Source of the DNA: Betaproteobacteria bacterium
GTDB taxonomy: Bacteria; Pseudomonadota; Gammaproteobacteria; Burkholderiales; SG8-39
Assembly (NCBI GenBank): GCA_005881575.1
Contig: VBCA01000004.1
Coordinates: 124,001 to 188,000, forward strand
DNA length: 64,000 nt
Direction of reading: 5' to 3'
Shown here: piece after piece, positions 10,080-19,837 of the stretch
Numbering within the stretch: the first letter of the stretch is position 1
Layout of the letters: every line of letters begins with the position of its first letter
Position numbers and translations under genes: made by a program
Notes under the pieces: model-generated
What the model was told of the DNA's origin: nothing
What the model saw: only the letters and a program-made list of their open reading frames with translations
Databases searched by the model: none

Positions 10080-11339
10080 CTAGATCTTGAAAGGGGGTAG
10101 CTTCTTCGGAACGGGCGTGTTTTTGAGTTTCACGTAGTCGGGCAGCCCGTTCTTGTAGGGCGGCGGCGCCTCGCCCTGAATCAGCGGCGAGAGGTACGTG
10201 CGGCATTTGGGCGTGATGTGGAACCCGTCCTCGGTGATGAAATCGCGCGGCATCATCTTTTCCTTGTTGGCGATGTCCGCCAAGTTCGCAACGGCGATGC
10301 GCCAGCGATAAGGCGTGTTCGATATGCGCTCGATGATCGGCATCACGGCGTTCTTCCCGGCGAGTGCGAGCTTTACCGCGGCTACGCCGAGCTTGTACGA
10401 TTGTTCGACGTCCACTTTGGATGCGATATGGCGCGCAGCGCGCTGCAGATAATCGGCGAGCGCCCAGTGATATTTGTACTTCAGCCGGTCCTTGACCAGC
10501 TTCGCGATGATCTCGCCGGCGCCGCCCAGTTGCGAATGGCCGAAGGCGTCCTTCAAGCCGGTCTCGGAGAGGAATTTCCCCTCGCGGTTACGCAGGCCCT
10601 CGGACACGGCGATTGCGCAGTAGCCGTCGCGTTCCACGACTTTTTTCACCCGCTCGAGAAATCTCTCCTCGTCGAACTGGATCTCGGGGAAAAGAAGTAT
10701 TTGTGGCGCGTCGCCTTCCCGGTCGGCAGCGAGGCCGCAGGCGGCCGTGATCCACCCCGCGTGCCTGCCCATCACCTCCATGACGAAGACCCGTGTGGAG
10801 GTCTTCGCCATCGAGGCGACGTCGAAACCGGCCTCGCGGATCGAAGTCGCGACGTATTTCGCGACCGAGCCGAAACCCGGGCAGTTGTCGGTGATCGCAA
10901 GATCGTTGTCGACGGTCTTGGGAATGCCCACGCAGATGAGGGGGTAACCTAGCTTCTCTCCGACTTGCGAGATTTTCCAGGCGGTGTCCGCGGAATCGTT
11001 GCCGCCGTTGTAGAAGAAGTAGCCGATGTCGTGGGCCCGGAATACCTCGATCAGCCGCTCGTAATGCGCCCGGTTCTCATCGATGCCTTTCAGCTTGTAG
11101 CGGCATGAGCCGAACGCACCGCCCGGCGTGGTCTTGAGCCTCGAGATCGCGGACGCGGGCTCGCGGCTGGTGTCGATCAGGTCCTCGGTGAGCGCGCCGA
11201 TGATGCCGTCGCGCCCGGCGTAGACCTTGCCGATGCGGTTTCTGTGCGTGCGCGCGGTCTCGATCACGCCTGCGGCGCTCGCGTTGATGACCGCGGTCAC
11301 CCCGCCTGATTGAGCATAGAACGCATTTTTGGGCTTCAT
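10080..11339 (-). CDS. pfp: Pyrophosphate-dependent 6-phosphofructokinase
   Basis: This enzyme reversibly phosphorylates fructose 6-phosphate with PPi instead of ATP. The 419-residue protein has the substrate-loop motif GGNDS (112-116) and PKTVDND (140-146). The Asp in GGND and the Lys in PKT are the signature of PPi-specific enzymes, where ATP enzymes have GGDG and a TIDND loop. MGRHAGWI is also present. It sits between adk and hppA in one reverse-strand run, so glycolytic flux, adenylate balance and a PPi-driven proton pump may be co-regulated (inference). Confidence 0.93.
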   Translation of the reverse strand: MKPKNAFYAQSGGVTAVINASAAGVIETARTHRNRIGKVYAGRDGIIGALTEDLIDTSREPASAISRLKTTPGGAFGSCRYKLKGIDENRAHYERLIEVFRAHDIGYFFYNGGNDSADTAWKISQVGEKLGYPLICVGIPKTVDNDLAITDNCPGFGSVAKYVATSIREAGFDVASMAKTSTRVFVMEVMGRHAGWITAACGLAADREGDAPQILLFPEIQFDEERFLERVKKVVERDGYCAIAVSEGLRNREGKFLSETGLKDAFGHSQLGGAGEIIAKLVKDRLKYKYHWALADYLQRAARHIASKVDVEQSYKLGVAAVKLALAGKNAVMPIIERISNTPYRWRIAVANLADIANKEKMMPRDFITEDGFHITPKCRTYLSPLIQGEAPPPYKNGLPDYVKLKNTPVPKKLPPFKI

Positions 11340-11351
11340 GGCATTCGTGCG

Positions 11352-12032
<681 letters not shown>

Positions 12033-12052
12033 TCATACCCGACGCGGCGACC

Positions 12053-12826
12053 TTACCGGTTATGAACCGTGCGGTCAAACAGGGACCGTGTGCGTTCCAG
12101 GTCCTCGACCGTGTCGACACCGGCGAGCGGCGCGTCTTGTCGCAATGCGACGGCGATCGCGTAGCCGTGCCAAAGCGCCCGCAGCTGCTCGAGCGCTTCG
12201 AATTCCTCAAGCGGCGAGCGCTCGAGCCGCGGATAGCTGCGCAGGAAATCGGCGCGATACGCATAGATGCCGATATGCCGGTAACAGGGAAGCCCCTGGG
12301 GCAGGGAGCGGGTGGAATCCGCGAAGGCGTCCCGGGCCCAGGGCACTGGCGCCCGGCTGAAATAGCGCGCCATTCCGGCATGGTCCATCACGACTTTGAC
12401 GATGTCGGGATTGAACAGCTCGCGCGCGTCCCGGATCGGGTGGCAGGCCGTGGTCATGGCCGCTTCCGGCGTATCCGCTAGCAGCGTCGCCACCGCACGT
12501 ATCAGGCCCGGCTCGATCATCGGCTCATCGCCCTGGACGTTGACGACCAGACTGTCCGCCGCGAGCCCGAGGCGCTCCACCACCTCCGAGATCCGGTCGG
12601 TGCCGGTCGCATGGTCGCCACGGGTCATGACCGCCCGGTGGCCGTACCGCTCTACGGCGGCCGCGATATCGCCGTGGTCCGTGGCTACGTAGACGTCGCG
12701 TGCGCCGCTGTCGCGCGCCCGCTCGGCTACTCGCACGACCATGGGCTTGCCTCCAATATCGGCGAGCGCCTTTCCGGGAAACCGGCTGGACGCGAATCGC
12801 GCCGGGATAATGGCGGTGAAGGACAT
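12053..12826 (-). CDS. kdsB: 3-deoxy-manno-octulosonate cytidylyltransferase
   Basis: KdsB activates Kdo as CMP-Kdo for lipid A core assembly. I choose ATG 12826 because the product then begins [20 protein letters not shown], the standard KdsB start; the longer frame adds 59 unconserved residues. The 257-residue length is typical. [13 protein letters not shown] and NVQGDEPMI motifs are present. It follows the Trm112-like gene in the order lpxK-trm112-kdsB-adk, usual in betaproteobacteria. Confidence 0.96.
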   Translation of the reverse strand: MSFTAIIPARFASSRFPGKALADIGGKPMVVRVAERARDSGARDVYVATDHGDIAAAVERYGHRAVMTRGDHATGTDRISEVVERLGLAADSLVVNVQGDEPMIEPGLIRAVATLLADTPEAAMTTACHPIRDARELFNPDIVKVVMDHAGMARYFSRAPVPWARDAFADSTRSLPQGLPCYRHIGIYAYRADFLRSYPRLERSPLEEFEALEQLRALWHGYAIAVALRQDAPLAGVDTVEDLERTRSLFDRTVHNR

Positions 12827-12855
12827 GCGAACGATTCTACGCGGTGCCTCCCCGT

Positions 12856-13041
12856 TTACTCGTTCACTTCTTCTTCGGGGGGCAGCTTTCTCGCCTCCTC
12901 CTCGAGCATCACCGGGATATCGTCCCGAATTGGAAACGCGAGGCGGTCGGCCTTGCATATGAATTCCGCTTGTTCCCGTCGGTAGACCAGCGGCCCTTTG
13001 CAAACCGGGCAGACGAGAATGTCAAGCAGCCGCGAGTCCAT
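12856..13041 (-). CDS. Trm112 family zinc-ribbon-like small protein
   Basis: The 61-residue protein begins [18 protein letters not shown] and ends with an acidic tail, matching the bacterial Trm112/YcaR family. CPVC is present, but the second Cys pair is reduced to one Cys, as in many bacterial members. It overlaps the 3' end of lpxK by 20 bp. Eukaryotic Trm112 activates methyltransferases; the bacterial role is unclear. Confidence 0.9.
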   Translation of the reverse strand: MDSRLLDILVCPVCKGPLVYRREQAEFICKADRLAFPIRDDIPVMLEEEARKLPPEEEVNE

Positions 13042-14029
13042 GAATTCGTCCCAGTATGAGTTCTGCCAAGGCAGAGTCGAGTTCGGCCTCGACTCGCACC
13101 GCGATCAGATCGCGCCGGCCGAAGTGGCGGCATTTTACCGCATCCTTTTCGGTCATCAGCACGAAATCGCAATCGGCGAACTCGAGATCTGCAGCCCGAA
13201 ACGCGTGGTGATCCGGAAACGGGTGGGCCGAGAATGCGAGCCCCATGCGCGAAAGGCCTTCGAAAAACCGCTCGGGATTGCCGATTCCTGCGACCGCGTG
13301 CAGCCTCTTTCCGGAGAGCTCCGACTGCGCCAAAGGCGCCCCGTGCCCATCGACTCGGTACAGACCCGCCGGCGCGAGCCGCATGCGAAATGCGCCGGGC
13401 TTCGGCTCGGCGCCGTTCACGACCGTCGCATCCACGCGGCGACCGGCAGGCTCGCGCAACGGACCGGCCGGAAGGAGCAAGCCGTTGCCAAGACCGCGGT
13501 CATCCTCGACCGCGATTTCGAAATCTCGCTGCAAGCGGTAATGCTGCAATCCATCGTCGCAGAGAAGCACGTCGCAGCGGGCGTGGGCTGCGAGCAGCGC
13601 GCGTGCGGCAGCAGCCCGATCCGCGCCGATCCACACCGGACACCCCGAACGCTCGGCAAGCAGCAAAGGCTCGTCGCCGACTTGCGCGGCATCGTCACCC
13701 TTCCTCACCGCGCGGGGTCCGGTGTCGGTCCCGCCGTGGCCCCGGCTGAGAATTCCGGGACGCAGCCCCTTCGCGCACAAGGCTTCGACGAGCGCGAGGA
13801 TCAGCGGGGTTTTCCCCGTGCCTCCGACCGTTAGGTTTCCGACGACGATCACCGGAACGTGAAGTCGCACCGAGGGCAGCGCGCCCACGCGAAAGAGCAG
13901 ACGACGCAGGGTCACCAGCAGACGAAAGACAAGGCTCAGCGGAAACAGCAGCAGCGACACCGGGCTCAGCCGGTACCAGTGACGCGCGGCAAAGCCAGCG
14001 GCAAGGAGGGTGGGCCGGGCGGCCTCCAT
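13022..14029 (-). CDS. lpxK: Tetraacyldisaccharide 4'-kinase
   Basis: LpxK phosphorylates the 4' position of the lipid A disaccharide at the inner membrane. The 335-residue protein has an N-terminal hydrophobic, basic segment for membrane binding, a P-loop [13 protein letters not shown] near residue 65, and the [12 protein letters not shown] motif near 160. It overlaps the downstream Trm112-like gene and follows exbD by 14 bp. Confidence 0.95.
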   Translation of the reverse strand: MEAARPTLLAAGFAARHWYRLSPVSLLLFPLSLVFRLLVTLRRLLFRVGALPSVRLHVPVIVVGNLTVGGTGKTPLILALVEALCAKGLRPGILSRGHGGTDTGPRAVRKGDDAAQVGDEPLLLAERSGCPVWIGADRAAAARALLAAHARCDVLLCDDGLQHYRLQRDFEIAVEDDRGLGNGLLLPAGPLREPAGRRVDATVVNGAEPKPGAFRMRLAPAGLYRVDGHGAPLAQSELSGKRLHAVAGIGNPERFFEGLSRMGLAFSAHPFPDHHAFRAADLEFADCDFVLMTEKDAVKCRHFGRRDLIAVRVEAELDSALAELILGRIHGLAAA

Positions 14030-14043
14030 ACGCGCTCTGCGCG

Positions 14044-14460
14044 CTACTTCGTCGATTGCTCCACCGCGAACACTACCTGGCCGAAGCCCGCCTGGCGCGC
14101 GGCGTCCATGACGCGGATCACCGACTGATAGTTGGCATTGTTGTCGGCGTTGACCACCACGATCGCCTCCTTCATGCCGGCGCCGGCGCGACGCAGTTCT
14201 TCGGCGAGGGTCGCGACGTTCCGGAACTGGACCGGCTTTCGCTGCAAGAGGTATTGCCCGTTCGCGCTGATCACCACGTTGATCTCGTTGGATCGTTCCA
14301 GCTTTTTCTCCGCGTCGGCGCTCGGCAGGTTGATCTTCAGCTCCGCGAACCTGGAGTAGGTCGTGGTCAACATCAGGAAGATGATGATCACGAGGAGCAC
14401 ATCGATCATCGGAATCAGGTTGATTTCCGGATCTTCCTTCTGCGTGCGGGCAAACCTCAT
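14044..14460 (-). CDS. exbD: Biopolymer transport protein ExbD/TolR family
   Basis: The 138-residue single-pass protein has a short cytoplasmic N-terminus, one membrane helix beginning at NLIPMIDVLLVIIIF with the conserved functional Asp, and a periplasmic domain. With ExbB it forms the proton-driven motor that energises TonB-dependent or Tol-Pal transport. Its start overlaps the exbB stop by 4 bp (ATGA). Placement upstream of lpxK is common in betaproteobacteria. No TonB lies in the window. Confidence 0.92.
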   Translation of the reverse strand: MRFARTQKEDPEINLIPMIDVLLVIIIFLMLTTTYSRFAELKINLPSADAEKKLERSNEINVVISANGQYLLQRKPVQFRNVATLAEELRRAGAGMKEAIVVVNADNNANYQSVIRVMDAARQAGFGQVVFAVEQSTK

Positions 14461-15086
14461 ACCCGAGTATGCGGCTGGAATTCGAAACGTTCTCCGTGCA
14501 CCGCGTCGACCAGCTTCGCTGCCTGTTGCTCCATATCGACCACGAAGCCTTCGACCCTGCCGCGGAAGTGGCGGAAGAAAATCATCGCTGGAATGGCGAT
14601 CACCAAGCCGAAGCCCGTGTTGTACAGCGCCACGGAAATGCCGTGGGCGAGTTCCTGAGGGTTGGATCCGGCAGGCGACTGCGAGCCGAAGATCTCGATC
14701 ATACCGACCACGGTGCCGAACAGACCCATCAGCGGGCTGATCGTGGCGATCGTCCCGAGCGTCGTCAAGAAGCGCTCCAGCTCGTGCGCCACCGCGCTGC
14801 CGGCCTCTTCGATCGCGTCCTTCATCACGTCGCGCGAACTGTTGTAGTTGCGAAGACCCGAGGCCAGCACCTGGCCGAGCGGAGAGTCCTGCGAGAGCTT
14901 CTCGAGCATGTCCTCACTCACTCCTTGTTTCTGGTATGCAGTGAGCACCTTCTCCAGCAGGTCGCCCGGAACGATCTTCTCCTTGCGAAGGATCATGAAC
15001 CTTTCGATGATGAGCGCCACCGCGATGACCGACACAGCGAGTAGGAAATAGATCGGCCAGCCGGCAGCGTGGATGATCGCAAACAA
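14457..15086 (-). CDS. exbB: Biopolymer transport protein ExbB/TolQ family (MotA fold)
   Basis: The 209-residue protein has three membrane helices (about residues 9-29, 108-130 and 150-172) with the family motif GLFGTVVGMIEIF and a following ALYNTGFGLVIAIPAM helix. It forms the proton channel with ExbD. It is the first gene of the reverse-strand block 15086-4740. A promoter would lie in the gap above 15087, but no clear hexamers were assigned. Confidence 0.92.
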   Translation of the reverse strand: MFAIIHAAGWPIYFLLAVSVIAVALIIERFMILRKEKIVPGDLLEKVLTAYQKQGVSEDMLEKLSQDSPLGQVLASGLRNYNSSRDVMKDAIEEAGSAVAHELERFLTTLGTIATISPLMGLFGTVVGMIEIFGSQSPAGSNPQELAHGISVALYNTGFGLVIAIPAMIFFRHFRGRVEGFVVDMEQQAAKLVDAVHGERFEFQPHTRV

Positions 15087-15467
15087 CCGCGTTCTCCGAG
15101 TCGGACAAAAAACGCGGACACTTTAGCCTGCGACCGCGGATTCGGCAAGGCAAAGAATTTCAAGAAGATGCGCGTCTCGCGCTAAAAAAATCCAGGAGAC
15201 TGGAGCCTGCTTGCAACACGCGCGACGCTCGCAAAAAGGCTTGAAGTTTTTATCCACAAATACTGTGGATAAGGTTGTGCATACCCGTCAAATAGCGCGC
15301 GTAAGTGAATCGTACAAAAGGGTTTTCTGACTCATGATGAAAACTTGAACTTCGGATTTTCACTTTACTGCTCAAAGAGTTGCAAGCATGTTCTCGGCCA
15401 TTGTCTGAACCGCTCATAGGGGACTGCATGGGCGGAGAGCCCGTTGTGGATAGGTTACAATCGGCAC
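15087..15467. other. Intergenic region with DnaA boxes between exbB and xseA
   Basis: This 381-bp divergent gap is much more AT-rich than its surroundings from 15180 to 15400. It holds two perfect facing DnaA boxes (15250-15258 and 15264-15272) and a third near-match at 15445-15453. No gene was seen in it. It must contain the promoters of exbB and xseA. Confidence 0.75.
15250..15272. promoter_or_regulatory. Pair of facing DnaA boxes
   Basis: TTATCCACA at 15250-15258 and its exact reverse complement TGTGGATAA at 15264-15272 are separated by 5 bp. Both match the strong R1-type DnaA box perfectly. A one-mismatch copy (TGTGGATAG) is at 15445-15453, just before xseA. They could be a DnaA-controlled promoter, a DnaA-titrating site or part of an origin. 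Confidence 0.7.
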
Positions 15468-16823
15468 ATGCCCGGAGAACAAGGACTGGCGCGGGTTTCC
15501 ACGCATTCCCCCTCGGAAATTCTCACCGTTTCGGCCCTCGCTCGCAGCGTCCGGGATCTGCTCGAGCGTCGCTATCCGCTGCTTTGGGTCGCCGGTGAGT
15601 TATCCAATTTCACCGTTGCCAAGTCGGGACACGCCTATTTCGTTCTGAAGGACGAGCACGCCCAGGTGCGTTGCGTCATGTTCCGGCAGCGGCAGGAGAA
15701 TCTCGAGTGGACGCCGCGCGACGGCATGCAGGTCGAGGTGCAGGCGCTCGTCAGCTTGTACGAGCCGCGCGGCGATTTCCAGCTCAATGTCGAAACCATG
15801 CGGCGCGCCGGGCTCGGCGCCCTGTTCGAGGCCTTCCTCAGGCTGCGTGACAAGCTCGAAAAGGAGGGCCTGTTCAATGCCGAAACGAAACGAAGGCTGC
15901 CTTTGCTGCCGCGCGCGATCGGCGTCATCACCTCGCGTGAGGCAGCGGCGCTTGGGGACGTATTGACGACGCTGGCTCGGCGTAACCCGTCCATCGGGGT
16001 GGTCGTCTTTCCCGTGCAGGTACAAGGCGAGGGGGCGGCGGAGAAGATCGCCTCTGCGCTCAAGATCGCCGGCCGCTTGGGCGAGTGCGATGCTGTATTG
16101 CTGGTGCGCGGCGGCGGCAGCATCGAGGACTTGTGGGCTTTCAACGAGGAGATCGTGGCGCGGGCGATTCGCGCATGCCCGGTCCCGGTCGTCACCGGTA
16201 TCGGGCACGAAACCGACTTCACGATCGCCGACTTCGTCGCCGACCGGCGCGCGCCTACGCCGACCGCCGCTGCCGAGCTGGTCAGTCCCGAGCGCGCGGG
16301 GCTGCTCGAGGACATTTCCAGGCTGACGGCAAGCCTCGCCCAGCGCCTCCGCCAGCAACTCGAAAGACGCATGCTGCTCGTCGATCACCTTGCGCGCAGG
16401 CTGGTTCACCCCGAAGCGAGGCTGCGGGCCCAGAGCGAGCTGCTCGGCCAATTGCGGTCCAGACTCGGGCAAGCTGCCGGCCGAATCTCGTCCGAGCGCC
16501 GCTGGGAAGTCGCTCGGCTTCTGCAGCGGGCCCAGGCGAGGCTCCCCAATACCGATAAGCTTCTGGCGACCTCGGTGCAGTTGGTCGCGCGGCTGCGTAC
16601 TGCAACGCGCGCGACGCTCGAACACGCCGGCTCGGCGTGCGCCCGCCGGATCGCCAACCTGTCGCACCTGGATCCTGCGGCGGTGCTGCAGCGCGGCTAC
16701 AGCGTGGTCCGGGACGGCTCGAACCGGATCGTGCTGCGCGGCGCGAGTCTTTCTGCCGGCGAGCTTCTCGACATCACATTTGCCGAAGGCGGCGCCCACG
16801 CACGGGTCGAGCGCTCTCGGTAG
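15468..16823 (+). CDS. xseA: Exodeoxyribonuclease VII large subunit
   Basis: XseA is the catalytic subunit of ExoVII, which degrades single-stranded DNA into oligonucleotides. I choose ATG 15468, giving 451 residues. An OB-fold domain comes first (WVAGELSNFTVAKSGHAYFVLKD is its core; key residues around 40-60), then the catalytic domain with VLLVRGGGSIEDLWAFNEE and a GHETDFTIADFVADRRAPTP stretch, then a long coiled coil. The small subunit xseB is not in the window. Confidence 0.95.
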   Translation: MPGEQGLARVSTHSPSEILTVSALARSVRDLLERRYPLLWVAGELSNFTVAKSGHAYFVLKDEHAQVRCVMFRQRQENLEWTPRDGMQVEVQALVSLYEPRGDFQLNVETMRRAGLGALFEAFLRLRDKLEKEGLFNAETKRRLPLLPRAIGVITSREAAALGDVLTTLARRNPSIGVVVFPVQVQGEGAAEKIASALKIAGRLGECDAVLLVRGGGSIEDLWAFNEEIVARAIRACPVPVVTGIGHETDFTIADFVADRRAPTPTAAAELVSPERAGLLEDISRLTASLAQRLRQQLERRMLLVDHLARRLVHPEARLRAQSELLGQLRSRLGQAAGRISSERRWEVARLLQRAQARLPNTDKLLATSVQLVARLRTATRATLEHAGSACARRIANLSHLDPAAVLQRGYSVVRDGSNRIVLRGASLSAGELLDITFAEGGAHARVERSR

Positions 16824-16918
16824 GACCGAGATCGGCGAAGCGGCTGCTTGCAATCAGCCTCGCTTGGACAGAAAATACGCGGGGCGCGGCTGCGGCCCCG
16901 ATCATCGGGAGAACGACC

Positions 16919-17017
16919 ATGAAGAATCCGCTCGATTCACTTTGGGGGACGGTCATATGCGGTTTGATCCTGACCCTGATCCTGCACAACATCGTCTCGT
17001 ACGCGCTGGGAGGCTGA
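16919..17017 (+). CDS. 32-residue single-pass membrane peptide
   Basis: The short frame starts at ATG 16919 with a GGGAG Shine-Dalgarno-like stretch 8-12 bp upstream. It encodes MKNPLDSLWGTVICGLILT followed by a hydrophobic stretch, so residues 9-30 can form one membrane helix. It ends one base before the next gene starts (17019), which suggests co-translation with that four-helix membrane protein. Nothing else identifies it. Confidence 0.6.
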   Translation: MKNPLDSLWGTVICGLILTLILHNIVSYALGG

Positions 17018-17018
17018 C

Positions 17019-17510
17019 ATGGACTGGGTGCCTGCAATATCTCGCTGGATCCACCTCCTCGCAGGCGTGATGTGGATCGGGCTGCTGTACTACTTCAACT
17101 TCGTCAATGTCGCCGCGGCGAAAGCGGCGGCGGCCGACGGCACCGCCGCCGGCATCAGCAAGCACGTCATGCCCCGAGCGCTGTTTTGGTTCCGCTGGGC
17201 GGCGGTCGTGACCTGGCTAGCCGGCGCAGCGCTGCTGGGCAAGCATTTCCTCGAGGCGTTTTTCTTCCTGAACAAAGCGTATTACCCGATCGGAGTCGGC
17301 GCCTGGTTCGGGACCATCATGCTGATCAACGTGTGGTGGCTGATCTGGCCCAACCAGAAGAAGATCCTGGGCATCGTCTCCGCGAGCGACGAGGAAAAGA
17401 ACAAGGCGCGGCGCGTCGCCTTCCTCGCCTCGCGCACCAATACGATGTTTTCCATCCCAATGCTGTATTTCATGGCGGCGGGCGCGCATAGCGCGCTTTA
17501 CTTCGGGTAA
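17019..17510 (+). CDS. Four-helix membrane protein, PuuD (urate hydroxylase)-like
   Basis: The 163-residue protein has four predicted membrane helices (about residues 5-30, 50-75, 85-110 and 140-160) with conserved-looking His10 in the first helix and His48 between helices. The sequence WIHLLAGVMWIGLLYYFNFVN resembles the membrane domain annotated as urate hydroxylase PuuD, but the cytochrome c part of full PuuD is absent. A true urate activity is doubtful; a heme- or quinone-linked membrane role fits the histidines. A strong terminator follows at 17529. Confidence 0.7.
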   Translation: MDWVPAISRWIHLLAGVMWIGLLYYFNFVNVAAAKAAAADGTAAGISKHVMPRALFWFRWAAVVTWLAGAALLGKHFLEAFFFLNKAYYPIGVGAWFGTIMLINVWWLIWPNQKKILGIVSASDEEKNKARRVAFLASRTNTMFSIPMLYFMAAGAHSALYFG

Positions 17511-17528
17511 GAACGGGGCTCGACAAGA

Positions 17529-17559
17529 AGCCGGCTGGCGTTCGCCAGCCGGCTTTTTT
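17529..17559 (+). terminator. Rho-independent terminator
   Basis: AGCCGGCTGG (17529-17538) and CCAGCCGGCT (17545-17554) form a perfect 10-bp stem with a 6-nt loop, followed by a run of six T. It ends the xseA-side transcript 18 bp after the stop at 17510. Confidence 0.93.
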
Positions 17560-17578
17560 GGGTACGGGCACTACAGCG

Positions 17579-18028
17579 CTAGCGCGCGGCGGGAGCCTCC
17601 TCGAGTCCCTGTATTGTCGCGCCGGCCTTGATGCCTTTCTTCGCGAACCAGCCTGCCGGCATTTCGAGCGCAAATTTCGCGGGGGCGGCGGCACAATGGG
17701 AAGTTTCCGTCTGCGGCTGCATCTCCGAGATGCTGACGATCTTTCCCTTGTCATCGAGAAAAGCTACCGAGAGCGGGATCAGCGTATTCTTCATCCACAT
17801 GCAGTAAGGTTCGGATTGTGGAAACACGAAAAACATGCCCTCGTTCGCACCGAGATGCTTGCGGAACATGAGGCCCTGCGCCCGTGTCTCGACGGTGTAG
17901 GCGACCTCGGCGCGGATGAGGTGAATCCCCGCTGAGAGCTCCAGGATCGGCAGCTCCGCGAACGCGACGCTCGCAGCAATCCACGCGGAGGCGCCAAGGA
18001 AGGCAAAGGTCCTTTTCACACCGGACAT
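17579..18028 (-). CDS. DUF192 family exported protein
   Basis: The 149-residue protein has a signal peptide (about residues 1-24, ending VAFA-ELP) and a single DUF192 domain, recognisable from VETRAQGLMFRKHL, GMFFVFP and CMWMKNTLIPLSVAFLDD. It is a small periplasmic beta-rich protein of unknown biochemical role. It lies downstream of the MXKDX-repeat gene on the same strand, but a terminator stands between them. Confidence 0.9.
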   Translation of the reverse strand: MSGVKRTFAFLGASAWIAASVAFAELPILELSAGIHLIRAEVAYTVETRAQGLMFRKHLGANEGMFFVFPQSEPYCMWMKNTLIPLSVAFLDDKGKIVSISEMQPQTETSHCAAAPAKFALEMPAGWFAKKGIKAGATIQGLEEAPAAR

Positions 18029-18035
18029 GGTCGCT

Positions 18036-18069
18036 GAAAATAAAAAGGCAGGGAACGGAACCCTGCCTT
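18036..18069 (-). terminator. Rho-independent terminator of the MXKDX gene
   Basis: Read on the reverse strand, AAGGCAGGG and CCCTGCCTT form a 9-bp stem (18045-18053 with 18061-18069) followed by TTTTTATTTT. It follows the MXKDX-repeat gene. The same stem sequence terminates the paralogue near 60990. Confidence 0.85.
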
Positions 18070-18088
18070 GATCTCGTCCCGAGACAAA

Positions 18089-18274
18089 CTACTTCTTCAT
18101 TTCGTCCTTCTTGGCAGCCTTCTTGGCCTTTTTGGCGGGCTTCTTGTCGCCCTTCTTCATTTCAGACTTCTTGTCGTCCTTCATCGGCTGAGCGCCGGCG
18201 TGGGACGCAGCCAGAGCCGCGCCGCTGGAAAGGGCGAACGCCGTGGCGACCAGTATGGAGATCAGCTTCCTCAT
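18089..18274 (-). CDS. Lysine-rich exported protein of the MXKDX-repeat type
   Basis: The 61-residue product has a clear signal peptide (about residues 1-23, ending ALAAS-HAG). The mature part is made almost only of Lys, Met, Asp and Ala with degenerate MKKxD-type repeats, so it is a strongly basic secreted peptide. It is a paralogue of the 65-residue protein at 60768-60965: signal peptide, SHAGA junction and C-terminal KKDEMKK all match. The function of the family is unknown; binding to anionic surfaces or metals is speculation. Confidence 0.8.
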   Translation of the reverse strand: MRKLISILVATAFALSSGAALAASHAGAQPMKDDKKSEMKKGDKKPAKKAKKAAKKDEMKK

Positions 18275-18622
18275 GTTTTCCTCTTCGTGAAGTTTAGGGA
18301 ACAGGTTGCGACCAGTCCTTTGCTTCGGAACCAGTCCCTCCCACTAACGCCCTGCCCTCCACGAGGTTGACAAGCGCGTCAGCATGGCTCACGTCTCGAT
18401 CGGCAACGCAGGCCGTGGAAATCCGTTTTCATTTTCAAAATCAACCGGCTATCGATCTTTCCGTCCTCCGGGGGCGTGTCCTCGAGGCGAGCGGGGGAGC
18501 TCGAGCAATTGGCTATAATAGCGCCCGATCAAGAGCGGAAAGGCCCGTCGTGTTCGCGGCCCCGCGATGACCGTAAGGTCGCACCGCCAACCCCTTCCAA
18601 AGCGAGACTGCAGGAGCTTCCC
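18275..18622. other. Divergent intergenic region (MXKDX gene / icd)
   Basis: This 348-bp gap carries the promoters of the reverse-strand MXKDX gene and of icd. A TATAAT for icd lies at 18514-18519. Nothing else gene-like was seen in it. Confidence 0.6.
18514..18519 (+). promoter_or_regulatory. Candidate -10 element of the icd promoter
   Basis: A perfect TATAAT lies 104 bp upstream of the icd GTG start. No good -35 hexamer is seen at 16-18 bp spacing, so activation by another factor is possible. Confidence 0.5.
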
Positions 18623-19837
18623 GTGGGCAAAATCAAGGTCAAGAGTCCGATCGTCGAGATGGACGGCGACGAAATGACGCGGATCATCTGGAGGACGATC
18701 CGCGAGCGCCTGATTCTTCCCTATCTCGACGTCGAGCTGAAATACTACGATCTCGGGGTCGAGGCGAGAGACAAGACCAACGACCAGATCACGATCGACG
18801 CGGCCAACGCCACGCGGAAGTACGGCGTCGCCGTGAAATGCGCGACCATCACCCCGGACGAGGGGCGCGTCAAGGAGTTCAACCTCAAGCAGATGTGGCG
18901 CAGCCCAAACGGGACGATCCGTAACATTCTCGACGGCACGATTTTCCGGGAGCCCATCATCTGCAAGAACGTGCCGCGCATCGTGACTCACTGGGACAAG
19001 CCGGTGGTCATCGCGCGCCACGGATTCGGCGACCAGTATCGGGCCACCGAGGTCAAGTTCGACGGCGCCGGCACGATCACGCTCAGCTTTCGGCCCGCGG
19101 GAGGCGGCCCCGTGATCGAGCGCGAGGTGTTCAAGGCGCCTGGCGCCGGCGTGACCATGGCAATGTTCAATCTCGACGAATCGATCAAGGGCTTTGCGCG
19201 CGCCTGCTTCAACTACGCCTTGCAGCGCAAGTACCCCGTCTATTTTTCCAGCAAGAATACGATCCTCAAGGTCTACGACGGCCGCTTCAAGAATCTGTTC
19301 CAGGATATCTTCGACGCGGAGTTCAAGAAGCAGTTCGACGCCGCGGGCCTGACCTATGAGCACCGGCTGATCGACGATATGGTGGCCGCGAGCCTCAAGT
19401 GGAGCGGCGGCTACCTGTGGGCGTGCAAGAACTACGACGGCGACGTGCAGTCCGATACGGTCGCCCAAGGCTACGGCTCGCTCGGGCTGATGACCTCGGT
19501 CTTAATGTCCCCCGACGGGAAGGCGGTCGAGGCCGAGGCGGCACACGGCACCGTGACCCGGCACTACCGGCTGCACCAGCAGGGCAAGCCCACTTCGACC
19601 AATCCCATCGCCTCGATTTTCGCTTGGACCCGCGGGCTCATATTTCGCGGGCGCATGGACGCCACGCCCGAGGTGGTCGGATTCGCGGAGACGCTGGAAA
19701 AGGTCTGCGTCGACGTCGTGGAATCGGGCAAGATGACCAAGGACTTGGCAATCCTGATACGTCCGGACCACCCCTTCCTCTCCACCGACGAATTCATGGG
19801 CGCCGTGGACGTGGAGCTCAGGCGCCGCGTTCACTGA
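18623..19837 (+). CDS. icd: NADP-dependent isocitrate dehydrogenase, eukaryotic/alphaproteobacterial type
   Basis: This TCA-cycle enzyme oxidatively decarboxylates isocitrate to 2-oxoglutarate. I choose GTG 18623, preceded by CAGGAG at 18611-18616, because the product then starts [20 protein letters not shown], as in the homodimeric IDH subfamily of mitochondria and alphaproteobacteria. The length is 404 residues. Motifs [24 protein letters not shown] and [12 protein letters not shown] are typical. The subfamily differs from the E. coli Icd type, which suggests an independent origin. Confidence 0.95.
   Translation: MGKIKVKSPIVEMDGDEMTRIIWRTIRERLILPYLDVELKYYDLGVEARDKTNDQITIDAANATRKYGVAVKCATITPDEGRVKEFNLKQMWRSPNGTIRNILDGTIFREPIICKNVPRIVTHWDKPVVIARHGFGDQYRATEVKFDGAGTITLSFRPAGGGPVIEREVFKAPGAGVTMAMFNLDESIKGFARACFNYALQRKYPVYFSSKNTILKVYDGRFKNLFQDIFDAEFKKQFDAAGLTYEHRLIDDMVAASLKWSGGYLWACKNYDGDVQSDTVAQGYGSLGLMTSVLMSPDGKAVEAEAAHGTVTRHYRLHQQGKPTSTNPIASIFAWTRGLIFRGRMDATPEVVGFAETLEKVCVDVVESGKMTKDLAILIRPDHPFLSTDEFMGAVDVELRRRVH

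Noticed and set aside
12827-13003. N-terminal extension of KdsB by 59 residues
   Set aside because: The extra residues overlap the Trm112-like gene in another frame and are not KdsB-like; the ATG at 12826 gives the canonical start.
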